Origin: Streptomyces olivochromogenes
Lineage (GTDB): Bacteria > Actinomycetota > Actinomycetes > Streptomycetales > Streptomycetaceae
Direction: 5' to 3'
Length of the DNA: 56,504 nucleotides
NCBI RefSeq assembly: GCF_021538895.1
Contig: NZ_JADDRL010000061.1
Span: 1 to 56,504, forward strand
This document shows positions 16,515-23,757 of the stretch, one piece after another. The translations under genes were made by a program, and so were the position numbers. The notes beneath the pieces are model-generated. The model saw nothing but the letters and a program-made list of their open reading frames with translations, was not told the origin of the DNA and ran no database searches. Within the stretch, counting starts at the first letter, position 1. Each line of letters starts with the position of its first letter.

Positions 16515-17642
16515 TCAGCGGTCGCTCAGTCGGCCGCTGATCCACTGCAGCGTCCCCGGGATCTCCCGCCGCCAGGTGTTGAAGTTGTGACCGCCGCTCT
16601 CCAGGATGATCGACGAGATCCGGGTCAGGTTCGTGGCCCGCACCCGCTCTATGAATTTGAGCGTGTCCTTGTAGTTGGACTCGCCGATCTTGCTGCTGCT
16701 GACGAGCAGTGAGGTGTCGGGCGCGGGCTGGTGCTTCAGGTACCACCACAAGTCGGAACGATTCCGCAGGGCCTTGTCGCCCCGGAAGAGATCACCGGTC
16801 GTGGCGTCGATCGGCGCCTTGTAGTAAGGCGACAGGCCCGCGCCGGCCGCGTACACGTCCGGGTGGTGCATGGCGAGCTTCAGCGCGCAGTATCCGCCGG
16901 TGGAGTCGCCGATAATGCCCCAACTGCCCGGTTTCTTGCCCACCCTGTAGTGGGCCAGTACGGCATCGGGCAGGTCCTTGGCGAAGAACGTCTCGGTCCG
17001 CGGGCCGCCCGGGACGTCCACGCACTCCGTGTCGCGCGGCGGCGCCACCGTCGGCCGCATCATCACCAGGATCATCGGCTGCATGCGTCCGTCCTTGGCC
17101 AGTTCGCCGGCCGTACGCGGATAGTGCAGTTTGTCCACCAGGGCCTTGGCCGTACCGGGGTAGCCGGTGAGGACGACGGCCGCGGGGAACGTACGCGCGC
17201 GGTACCGGGCCTGGAAGTACTCCGGCGGCAGGTACACGTACGCGGGCGTGGCGATATGGGTCGTACGACCCACGATGTCGACCTTCTGGATCTGCCCGGT
17301 CGCCGACGGACGCGATCCGCGCAGTCCCTGCACCGGCCCGGCGGCCATCACCTGGAGCGGGCCGCCCGCGCCGAGGCGAGCCGTGTGGTCGACGACGACG
17401 CCCTGGTCCGTCTCCTTGCCGAACAGGTCCGCCCAGCTCGCGTAGAAGCCGAAGGCCTGGTTGACACCGATGCCCAGGCAGAGGAAGAGCGCCAGCTGGG
17501 TGGCCAGGAGGAGCCCCACGCGCCCGCTGACGGCCCGCCAGTTCCGCCGGGCCAGCCGCGGCCACAACCACACCGTGCCGACGAAGAGGAGCACGGCGAG
17601 AACGACCGCCAGCATCAGCATCTTGTTGCTCGTGAGACCCAT
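16515..17642 (-). CDS. Membrane-anchored alpha/beta-hydrolase esterase (antigen 85/EstD-like)
   Basis: A 375-residue protein with two N-terminal membrane helices (LMLAVVLAVLLFVGTVWLW and VGLLLATQLALFLCLGIG) and an extracytoplasmic alpha/beta-hydrolase domain of the putative esterase/antigen 85 class. The nucleophile elbow is WGIIGDSTGGYCALKLAMHH (GxSxG type with Ser in GDSTG). Other features are YVYLPPEYF, VLTGYPGTAKALVD and a C-terminal SGGHNFNTWRREIP that supplies the likely catalytic His. The ATG at 17642 (MGLTSNK) is chosen because the first membrane helix follows directly; longer readings add a basic tail of doubtful reality. The substrate is unknown. It is divergent from the MprF-like gene. 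Confidence 0.85.
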   Translation of the reverse strand: MGLTSNKMLMLAVVLAVLLFVGTVWLWPRLARRNWRAVSGRVGLLLATQLALFLCLGIGVNQAFGFYASWADLFGKETDQGVVVDHTARLGAGGPLQVMAAGPVQGLRGSRPSATGQIQKVDIVGRTTHIATPAYVYLPPEYFQARYRARTFPAAVVLTGYPGTAKALVDKLHYPRTAGELAKDGRMQPMILVMMRPTVAPPRDTECVDVPGGPRTETFFAKDLPDAVLAHYRVGKKPGSWGIIGDSTGGYCALKLAMHHPDVYAAGAGLSPYYKAPIDATTGDLFRGDKALRNRSDLWWYLKHQPAPDTSLLVSSSKIGESNYKDTLKFIERVRATNLTRISSIILESGGHNFNTWRREIPGTLQWISGRLSDR

Positions 17643-17845
17643 GAGCTGTTCCCGCCTGCGCTTTCCGCCAGGGGCTCGCCGACGCTTCGTGACGAAGGCT
17701 TGCCCCGGGCTTTCCTTGGGCTTTGACCCGGCTTTCCGGTGGGGAGTGAACCTCTTTCCCCGAGACACCGTCCTAGAGGGCGCAATGTCGTCGGATGCCC
17801 GAATAGGCACCGGACTCAAGGTCTCTCGCAGAACTACGGGATGCG

Positions 17846-19690
17846 ATGTCTGTCAGGATAGATGGGGAAATGTCGGGCGAGGTTCCGAGCCGATCAAGTG
17901 TGGCGCAGCGCGTATTTCGCGGACCGCGCCCCGAGGCCGTCCCTGCCGTCATAGGCAGGGCGTGCGCCCTTGTGGGCGTCCTGGACATTGCCGCGGGTGT
18001 GTTCCCGCGCTTCCGTCACAGCCGTATGCACGCCCTGGCCGAGGTGCTGCCGGGCGCGCTCGGCCCGTTCGCCGCGGCGCTCGCGCTCAGCACCGGCGTG
18101 CTGTTGCTGCTGCTCGCGCACGGGCTCAAGCGGCGCAAGCGCCGGGCCTGGCGGGCCGCCGTGGTGCTCCTGCCGGCCGGTGCGATGTCGCAGTTCGTGT
18201 ACCGGCACTCCGTCATCGGCGTGCTCATCTCCGTGGCGCTGCTCCTGCCGCTGCTGCGCCACCGCGACGAGTTCTCGGCCCTGCCCGACCCGCGCAGCCG
18301 GTGGCGGGCGCTCGCCAACTTCGTCCTCATGGCCGCCGGTTCCCTCGTCCTCGGACTGCTCATCGTCAGCGTCCACCCGAACCGCACGATCGGCGACCCG
18401 AGCGTGGCCGATCGCCTGACCCACGTCATCTACGGCCTGTTCGGCTTCGAGGGCCCGATGAACTACGAGGGCAACACGTCCTGGACGGTCGCCTTCTCCC
18501 TCGGCGCGCTCGGCTGGCTCACCGCGGTCACCACCATCTACCTGGCCTTCCGCCCCGAACACCCGGCCGCGCGGCTGACCGAGGAGGACGAGGTCCGGCT
18601 GCGGGCGCTCCTGGAGAAGCACGGCCGCCGCGACTCCCTCGGCCACTTCGCGCTGCGCCGGGACAAGGCCGTGGTCTTCTCGCCCAGCGGCAAGGCTGCG
18701 GTGACCTACCGCGTCGTGTCCGGCGTGATGCTCGCCAGCGGCGACCCGATCGGCGACGTCGAGGCCTGGCCCGGCGCCATCGAGCGGTTCATGGACGAGG
18801 CCAAGGCGCACTCCTGGACGCCCGCCGTCATGGGCTGTTCGGAGACGGGCGGCGAGGTGTGGACCCGCGAGACCGGCCTGGACGCCCTGGAACTGGGCGA
18901 CGAGGCGGTGGTGGACGTAGCGGATTTCTCGCTCGCCGGACGCGCGATGCGCAACGTGCGCCAGATGGTCAAGCGCATCGAGCGGGCCGGCTACGAAACC
19001 CGGGTACGGCGCATCCGTGACGTGGGCGAGGCCGAGCTGGAGCGCATCCGGCAGGCCGCGGAGGACTGGCGCGGCACCGACACCGAACGCGGTTTCTCCA
19101 TGGCCCTGGGCCGCATCGGCGACCCGTCCGACGGGGACTGCCTGATCGCCACCGCCCACAAGGCGGACGAGCAGCCCGGCCCCTACGGCGACCTGAAGGC
19201 GATCCTGCACTTCGTGCCCTGGGGCACGGACGGCGCCTCCCTGGACCTGATGCGCCGCGACCGTTCGGCCGACCCCGGCATGAACGAACTGCTCATCGTG
19301 GCGGCCCTGCAGGCGGCCCCGAAGCTCGGCGTCAGCCGGGTCTCGCTCAACTTCGCGATGTTCCGCTCGGCCCTGGCACGCGGCGAGAAGATCGGCGCGG
19401 GCCCGGTGCTGCGCGCCTGGCGCGGACTGCTGGTGTTCCTCTCGCGCTGGTTCCAGATCGAGTCCCTGTACAAGTTCAACGCCAAGTTCCAGCCCCGCTG
19501 GGAGCCGCGGTTCGTCGTCTACCGGGCCTCCGGCGACCTGCCCCGCATCGGCCTCGCCGCCATGCAGGCGGAGGGCTTCGTGAACCTCGCGCTGCCGCTG
19601 CCGCGCTTCCTGCGCCGCCGCTCGGCCGCCGCCCGCCCGTGCTCCCACCGGCTCGCGGAACACGACGTGCGGGACGTCAGGGCGGCGTGA
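17846..19690 (+). CDS. MprF/DUF2156-type aminoacyl-lipid transferase-like membrane protein
   Basis: A 614-residue protein with an N-terminal membrane domain of about six helices (residues 30-245) and a cytoplasmic dual-GNAT DUF2156 domain. This is the layout of the catalytic part of phosphatidylglycerol lysyltransferases. Typical segments are GKAAVTYRVVSGVMLASGDP, GYETRVRRIRDVGEAELERI, GASLDLMRRDRSADPGMNEL and SLYKFNAKFQPRWEPRFVVY. Actinobacterial LysX proteins fuse such a domain to a lysyl-tRNA synthetase; here no synthetase domain follows. The amino acid and lipid are unproven. Start is uncertain: ATG at 17846 is used, but ATG at 17870 (MSGEVPSRSS) is a reasonable alternative. Confidence 0.85.
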   Translation: MSVRIDGEMSGEVPSRSSVAQRVFRGPRPEAVPAVIGRACALVGVLDIAAGVFPRFRHSRMHALAEVLPGALGPFAAALALSTGVLLLLLAHGLKRRKRRAWRAAVVLLPAGAMSQFVYRHSVIGVLISVALLLPLLRHRDEFSALPDPRSRWRALANFVLMAAGSLVLGLLIVSVHPNRTIGDPSVADRLTHVIYGLFGFEGPMNYEGNTSWTVAFSLGALGWLTAVTTIYLAFRPEHPAARLTEEDEVRLRALLEKHGRRDSLGHFALRRDKAVVFSPSGKAAVTYRVVSGVMLASGDPIGDVEAWPGAIERFMDEAKAHSWTPAVMGCSETGGEVWTRETGLDALELGDEAVVDVADFSLAGRAMRNVRQMVKRIERAGYETRVRRIRDVGEAELERIRQAAEDWRGTDTERGFSMALGRIGDPSDGDCLIATAHKADEQPGPYGDLKAILHFVPWGTDGASLDLMRRDRSADPGMNELLIVAALQAAPKLGVSRVSLNFAMFRSALARGEKIGAGPVLRAWRGLLVFLSRWFQIESLYKFNAKFQPRWEPRFVVYRASGDLPRIGLAAMQAEGFVNLALPLPRFLRRRSAAARPCSHRLAEHDVRDVRAA

Positions 19691-19778
19691 TCCCGGACCG
19701 GTCCGAGCGCAAGCCCCAACCCTTCCTGCCCGGGGGCTTGGGCTCGGGCCACCGGAACGTGCGGCCCCGCCCGGGGCC

Positions 19779-19784
19779 TACGCT
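19779..19784 (+). promoter_or_regulatory. -10 element for a leaderless folP transcript
   Basis: TACGCT ends 7 bp before the folP ATG at 19791, with no Shine-Dalgarno between. It is identical in sequence and placement to the element before the YdbS-type gene. Confidence 0.5.
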
Positions 19785-19790
19785 GAACGT

Positions 19791-20693
19791 ATGAGCAACC
19801 AGAGCGGGCGCGGCCGAGTCACGGGCCTTCCGGCATGGGACCGCTGCGCGGTCATGGGGGTCGTGAACGTCACCCCCGACTCCTTCTCCGACGGCGGCCG
19901 CTTCTTCGACACGACCGCCGCCGTCAAGCACGGCCTCGAACTGGTCGCCGAGGGCGCCGATCTGGTCGACGTCGGCGGCGAGTCCACCCGCCCGGGCGCC
20001 ACCCGCGTCGACGAGGCCGAGGAACTGCGGCGGGTCATCCCCGTCGTCCGCGGCCTCGCCTCCGAGGGCGTCGTCGTCTCCGTCGACACCGTGCGCGCCT
20101 CGGTCGCCGCGCAGGCCCTCGCGGCCGGCGCCGCCCTCGTCAACGACGTCAGCGGCGGCCTCGCCGACCCCGCGATGATCCCGGTGGTCGCCGAGTCGGG
20201 CGCCCCCTTCGTCGTCATGCACTGGCGCGGGTTCATGGACGGCGGCAACGTCCACGGGGTGTACGAGGACGTCGTCGCCGAAGTCGTCGACGAGCTGCAC
20301 GCGCGCGTGGAGGCCGTTCTGGCGGGCGGCATCGCCCCCGACCGCATCGTCGTCGACCCCGGCCTCGGCTTCTCCAAGGAGGCCGAGCACGACCTGGCCC
20401 TGCTCGCCCACCTGGACCGCCTGACCGCCCTGGGCCACCCGTTCCTGGTCGCCGCGTCCCGCAAGCGTTTCCTCGGCCGCGTCCTGGCCGGACCGGAGGG
20501 GGCGCCCCCGCCGGCCCGGGAGCGCGACGCCGCCACGGCCGCCGTCTCCGCGCTCGCCGCACAGGCCGGCGCCTGGGCGGTACGCGTCCACGAGGTGCGT
20601 GCGACGGCGGACGCCGTGCGGGTCGCGCGCGCCGTGGAAGGCGCGCGCACGGAAGGGAACACGCCTGGCGCGAGTGGAGAAGGAGCCCGGTGA
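19791..20693 (+). CDS. folP: Dihydropteroate synthase
   Basis: Condenses 6-hydroxymethyl-dihydropterin pyrophosphate with p-aminobenzoate; the target of sulfonamides. The 300-residue protein shows the two family signatures, MGVVNVTPDSFSDGGRF and LVDVGGESTRPGATRV, plus VVVSVDTVRASVA, LVNDVSGGLADP, IVVDPGLGFSKEAEHDLALL and FLVAASRKRFLG. It is the first gene of a plus-strand folate operon and its stop overlaps the start of the NTF2-like gene by 4 bp. Streptomyces often have a second folP-like gene; this one has all catalytic motifs and sits with folB and folK, so it is probably the housekeeping enzyme. Confidence 0.97.
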   Translation: MSNQSGRGRVTGLPAWDRCAVMGVVNVTPDSFSDGGRFFDTTAAVKHGLELVAEGADLVDVGGESTRPGATRVDEAEELRRVIPVVRGLASEGVVVSVDTVRASVAAQALAAGAALVNDVSGGLADPAMIPVVAESGAPFVVMHWRGFMDGGNVHGVYEDVVAEVVDELHARVEAVLAGGIAPDRIVVDPGLGFSKEAEHDLALLAHLDRLTALGHPFLVAASRKRFLGRVLAGPEGAPPPARERDAATAAVSALAAQAGAWAVRVHEVRATADAVRVARAVEGARTEGNTPGASGEGAR

Positions 20694-21193
20694 GCGCCCC
20701 CCATACCGACGTCGAACAGGTCGAACTCGCCAATACCGCCTTCTACGAGGCGATGGAGCGCGGCGACTTCGAGGAACTGTCCTCGCTCTGGCTCACCCCC
20801 GCCGACCTGGGCGTCGACGAGGAGTACCACGATCCGGCGGACGCCGGCGTCGTCTCCTGCGTGCACCCGGGCTGGCCGGTGCTCACCGGGCGCGGCGAGG
20901 TCCTGCGGTCGTACGCGCTGATCATGGCGAACACCGACTACATCCAGTTCTTCCTCACCGACGTCCATGTCTCCGTCACCGGCGACACCGCCCTGGTGAC
21001 CTGCACCGAGAACATCCTCAGCGGTGGTCCCGCCCCCGCGGAGGGCGCGGAGCTCGGCCCGCTCGTCGGGCAGCTCGTCGTCGCCACGAACGTCTTCCGG
21101 CGCACCCCCGACGGCTGGAAGCTCTGGTCCCACCACGCCTCCCCGGTTATGGCCGAAAACGACGAGGACGAGGACGAGGACACCTCTGCCTGA
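20690..21193 (+). CDS. NTF2-like (SnoaL_3) protein coupled to folP
   Basis: A 167-residue protein starting at a GTG that overlaps the folP stop (GTGA). The fold is recognisable from QVELANTAFYEAMERGDFEE, a mid-section ending GWPVLTGRGEVLRSYALIM and a C-terminal TNVFRRTPDGWKLWSHHASP, typical of nuclear transport factor 2-like proteins with a cone-shaped cavity. The C-terminus is a short acidic tail (ENDEDEDEDTSA). Function is unknown. Strict coupling to folP and the position before folB suggest a role in folate synthesis or protection of an intermediate, but nothing in the sequence proves catalysis. Confidence 0.85.
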   Translation: MSAPHTDVEQVELANTAFYEAMERGDFEELSSLWLTPADLGVDEEYHDPADAGVVSCVHPGWPVLTGRGEVLRSYALIMANTDYIQFFLTDVHVSVTGDTALVTCTENILSGGPAPAEGAELGPLVGQLVVATNVFRRTPDGWKLWSHHASPVMAENDEDEDEDTSA

Positions 21194-21347
21194 GTGGGTA
21201 GGCGCCCCGCAGGGACCAAGAAGTGGTTGGAATCACCTACCCCCGGGTATGTGCGGCTACCACCCCATGAGCCGCCGGGTTCCCCAGGGGAAACACGTGA
21301 TGAACCCTCCCGGCCCCCGCCCGGGCCCGCGCTCTCATGGCCTGGTT

Positions 21348-21370
21348 TTGTCAGTGCCCGCAGGTAGATT
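21348..21370 (+). promoter_or_regulatory. PafBC-type DNA-damage promoter upstream of folB
   Basis: TTGTCAGTG, exactly 8 bp, then TAGATT. This is a complete match to the RecA-independent promoter pattern tTGTCRgtg-N8-TAnnnT known from mycobacteria and bound by PafBC. It reads toward folB, whose start is 71 bp downstream of the -10. Confidence 0.6.
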
Positions 21371-21441
21371 CGTCTGAGGCCGGTGTGCCGCCCGCACTCG
21401 GTACGAACCGGCCGTTACCGACGATTGCAGGAGTGATTCGC

Positions 21442-21801
21442 GTGGATCGTGTCGCGCTGCGCGGCCTCAAGGCCCGCGGGCACCACGGTGTCTTCCCCAA
21501 GGAGCGCGAGGAGGGCCAGACCTTCCTCGTGGACCTCGTCCTTGGCCTGGACACCCGGCCGGCCGCGGCGGACGACGACCTGGCGAAGACCGTGCACTAC
21601 GGCATCGTGGCCGAGGAAGTCGTGGCCGTGGTCGAGGGCGAGCCGGTGAACCTCATCGAGACGCTCGCCGAGCGGATCGCCCAGGCCTGTCTGAAGCACG
21701 AGGGGGTCCAGGAGGTCGAGGTCGTGGTCCACAAACCGGACGCTCCGATCACGGTCCCCTTCGACGACGTGACCGTCACCATCACCCGGAGCCGAGTATG
21801 A
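21442..21801 (+). CDS. folB: Dihydroneopterin aldolase
   Basis: Cleaves 7,8-dihydroneopterin to 6-hydroxymethyl-7,8-dihydropterin and glycolaldehyde. The short protein (119 residues) has the family pattern DRVALRGLKARGHHGVFPKE, with GHHGVF near the active site, then TFLVDLVLGLD, VHYGIVAEEV, NLIETLAERIAQ and a final VVVHKPDAPITVPFDDVTVT with the catalytic-type Lys in HKP. The GTG at 21442 is chosen because GCAGGAG lies at the right distance upstream; a GTG at 21433 overlaps that ribosome site. It is separated from the NTF2-like gene by about 250 bp that contain its own promoter, and its stop overlaps the folK start. Confidence 0.95.
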   Translation: MDRVALRGLKARGHHGVFPKEREEGQTFLVDLVLGLDTRPAAADDDLAKTVHYGIVAEEVVAVVEGEPVNLIETLAERIAQACLKHEGVQEVEVVVHKPDAPITVPFDDVTVTITRSRV

Positions 21802-22409
21802 CCGCATCCTTCACGCAGGGTCCCAGCGACCCGACCGTCCAGCCGGTGCCCGCCTCCGTCGTCGAGCAGGTCGACGCCGCCGACACGACACTCAGCAACC
21901 CGAAATGGGCCGTGATCTCCCTCGGCTCCAACCTCGGCAACCGCCTGGAGACGCTCCAGGGCGCCGTCGACGCGCTGGAGGACACCCCGGGCGTGCGCAT
22001 CAAGGGCGTCTCACCGGTGTACGAGACGGAGCCGTGGGGCGTCGAGCCCGGCAGCCAGCCCTCGTACTTCAACGCGGTCGTGGTCCTGAAGACCACCCTG
22101 CCCCCGTCCTCCCTTCTGGAGCGGGCGCACGCGGTCGAGGAGGCCTTCAACCGGGTACGGGACGAGCGCTGGGGCCCGCGCACCCTCGACGTCGACATCG
22201 TCGCGTACGCCGACGTCGTCTCCGCGGACCCGCATCTGACCCTCCCCCACCCGCGCGCCCACGAGCGCGCCTTCGTGCTGGCGCCCTGGTACGACGTGGA
22301 CCCCGACGCCCATCTGCCCGGCCGCGGCGCGGTCGCCGACCTTCTCGCGGCCCTCACCCGGCACGGCGTGGAAGCCCGCGCGGACCTGGAACTCCGCCTG
22401 CCCGAGTAG
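21798..22409 (+). CDS. folK: 6-hydroxymethyl-7,8-dihydropterin pyrophosphokinase
   Basis: Transfers pyrophosphate from ATP to 6-hydroxymethyl-dihydropterin, making the substrate of FolP. After a 35-residue low-conservation N-terminal leader the HPPK domain begins with AVISLGSNLGNRLETLQGAV. The family signature then reads WGPRTLDVDIVAYADV, with LTLPHPRAHERAFVLAPWYD further on. Length is 203 residues, longer than the usual 160 because of the leader. The ATG at 21798 overlaps the folB stop by 4 bp. It may feed FolP encoded a few genes upstream. Confidence 0.95.
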   Translation: MTASFTQGPSDPTVQPVPASVVEQVDAADTTLSNPKWAVISLGSNLGNRLETLQGAVDALEDTPGVRIKGVSPVYETEPWGVEPGSQPSYFNAVVVLKTTLPPSSLLERAHAVEEAFNRVRDERWGPRTLDVDIVAYADVVSADPHLTLPHPRAHERAFVLAPWYDVDPDAHLPGRGAVADLLAALTRHGVEARADLELRLPE

Positions 22410-22480
22410 TCGTTAAGGTCAAGGGCCGAGACGAACGCACGGTCCGGCCACACGTACTGCGGGGGAGCTGAAGGAACACC

Positions 22481-22969
22481 GTGAGAGAGCTGCGCATCAG
22501 GGTGCTGGTCGGCGTGTTCGTCGTCGCCGGGGTGCTGTCCTGGGCGGGCGCCCGCCTGTGGAACTCGGTGGGCACGCTGCCCAGTGTTCCGCTGGCCGCC
22601 CCCATCGTCCTCGCCCTGATCGCCGTGGTGCTCCTGTCCACGGCGCTCTCGCTGCGCAATCGTCTCAAGGCCCAGCGCGAGCGCCGCCCCGGCGCCAAGG
22701 GCGTCGACCCGCTCATGGCCGCCCGCGCGGTCGTCTTCGGTCAGGCCAGCGCCCTGGTCGCCGCCCTCGTCGCCGGGATGTACGGCGGCACGGGCGTCTT
22801 CCTGCTGGAGCTCCTCGACATGCCCGCCCGCCGCGACCAGGCGATCTACGCCGCCTTCTCGGTCCTGGCGGGCTTCGCCGTCATAGCGGCCGCCATCTTC
22901 CTGGAGCGCGTCTGCAAGCTCCCGGAGGACGAGGACCACGACCACACGGGGGCCGAACCGGCGGCGTGA
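22481..22969 (+). CDS. DUF3180 membrane protein
   Basis: A 162-residue integral membrane protein with four helices: near 8-26 (VLVGVFVVAGVLSWAGARL), 38-58 (APIVLALIAVVLLSTALSL), 85-110 and 125-145 (FSVLAGFAVIAAAIFLERV). The soluble loop RNRLKAQRERRPGAKGVDPL between helices 2 and 3 is conserved in DUF3180 proteins, which in actinobacteria lie just after folK. The C-terminus is acidic and His-rich (EDEDHDHTG). The GTG at 22481 has AAGGA upstream. Function is unknown; conserved linkage to folK is the only clue. Confidence 0.85.
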   Translation: MRELRIRVLVGVFVVAGVLSWAGARLWNSVGTLPSVPLAAPIVLALIAVVLLSTALSLRNRLKAQRERRPGAKGVDPLMAARAVVFGQASALVAALVAGMYGGTGVFLLELLDMPARRDQAIYAAFSVLAGFAVIAAAIFLERVCKLPEDEDHDHTGAEPAA

Positions 22970-23023
22970 TCCGCCGGCGCGTCGGCCCGCCCCGGCGGTC
23001 GTTCAACGCCCCGTCGGGGTCGT

Positions 23024-23629
23024 TCAGCGCGCCATGATGAGGCTCATCGCCTCGTTCCGCGTCGCGGCGTCGCGCAGCTGGCCGCGCACCGCGGACGTTA
23101 TGGTCTTCGCGCCCGGCTTGCGGATGCCCCGCATCGACATGCACATGTGCTCGCACTCGACGACCACGATCACGCCCCGGGGCTCCAGGATGTCCATCAG
23201 CGAGTCCGCGATCTGCGTGGTGAGTCGTTCCTGCACCTGCGGCCGGCGGGCGTAGACGTCGACGAGCCGGGCCAGCTTGGACAGGCCGGTGATCTTCCCG
23301 GTGACGGACGGGATGTAGCCGACGTGGGCGACTCCCCTGAAGGGCACCAGGTGATGCTCACAGGTCGAGTACACCTCGATGTCCTTCACGAGCACCATCT
23401 CGTCGTGCCCGAGGTCGAAGGTGGTCGTCAGCACGTCCTCGGGCTGCTGCCACAGTCCCGCGAAGATCTCCTTGTACGCCCGCGCCACCCGCGCCGGCGT
23501 CTCCCTCAGGCCCTCGCGGTCCGGGTCCTCGCCGACCGCGATCAGGAGTTCGCGTACGGCGTTCTCGGCGCGCTTCTCGTCGAATTCGCCGATGGTGCCC
23601 TCGCCGTCCAGGGTCACGGGGTCGGTCAT
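23024..23629 (-). CDS. folE: GTP cyclohydrolase I
   Basis: Converts GTP to 7,8-dihydroneopterin triphosphate, the first step of folate synthesis. The 201-residue protein contains both family signatures: VYSTCEHHLVPFRGVAHVGY and SKLARLVDVYARRPQVQERL, and the zinc ligand region VVVECEHMCMSMRGIRKPG. It faces the folP-folB-folK operon, ending 54 bp from the DUF3180 gene stop, and it follows ftsH on the minus strand. A strong hairpin between ftsH and folE suggests that folE depends at least partly on its own promoter in 23630-23671. Confidence 0.97.
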   Translation of the reverse strand: MTDPVTLDGEGTIGEFDEKRAENAVRELLIAVGEDPDREGLRETPARVARAYKEIFAGLWQQPEDVLTTTFDLGHDEMVLVKDIEVYSTCEHHLVPFRGVAHVGYIPSVTGKITGLSKLARLVDVYARRPQVQERLTTQIADSLMDILEPRGVIVVVECEHMCMSMRGIRKPGAKTITSAVRGQLRDAATRNEAMSLIMAR

Positions 23630-23671
23630 TGGTGCCTCGTTCCTGTGTCACTTGCCTGCGGACATCCGGAA

Positions 23672-23713
23672 ATGCCGCGTCCCCCAAGGCTAAAACCTTG
23701 GGGGACGCGGCAT
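23672..23713 (-). terminator. Strong hairpin downstream of ftsH
   Basis: A perfect 18-bp stem (ATGCCGCGTCCCCCAAGG and its complement) around a 6-nt loop. It lies 45 bp after the ftsH stop and 43 bp before the folE start, so it should end or attenuate ftsH transcripts before folE. Confidence 0.85.
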
Positions 23714-23757
23714 CCATTCCGGGACTGGTGCGGCCCGTGGGGCCCCACCAGGAACGG

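Noticed and set aside
17846..19690. LysX-type fusion of lysyl-tRNA synthetase and MprF
   Set aside because: Only the membrane and DUF2156 parts are present; no class II synthetase motifs follow before the stop.
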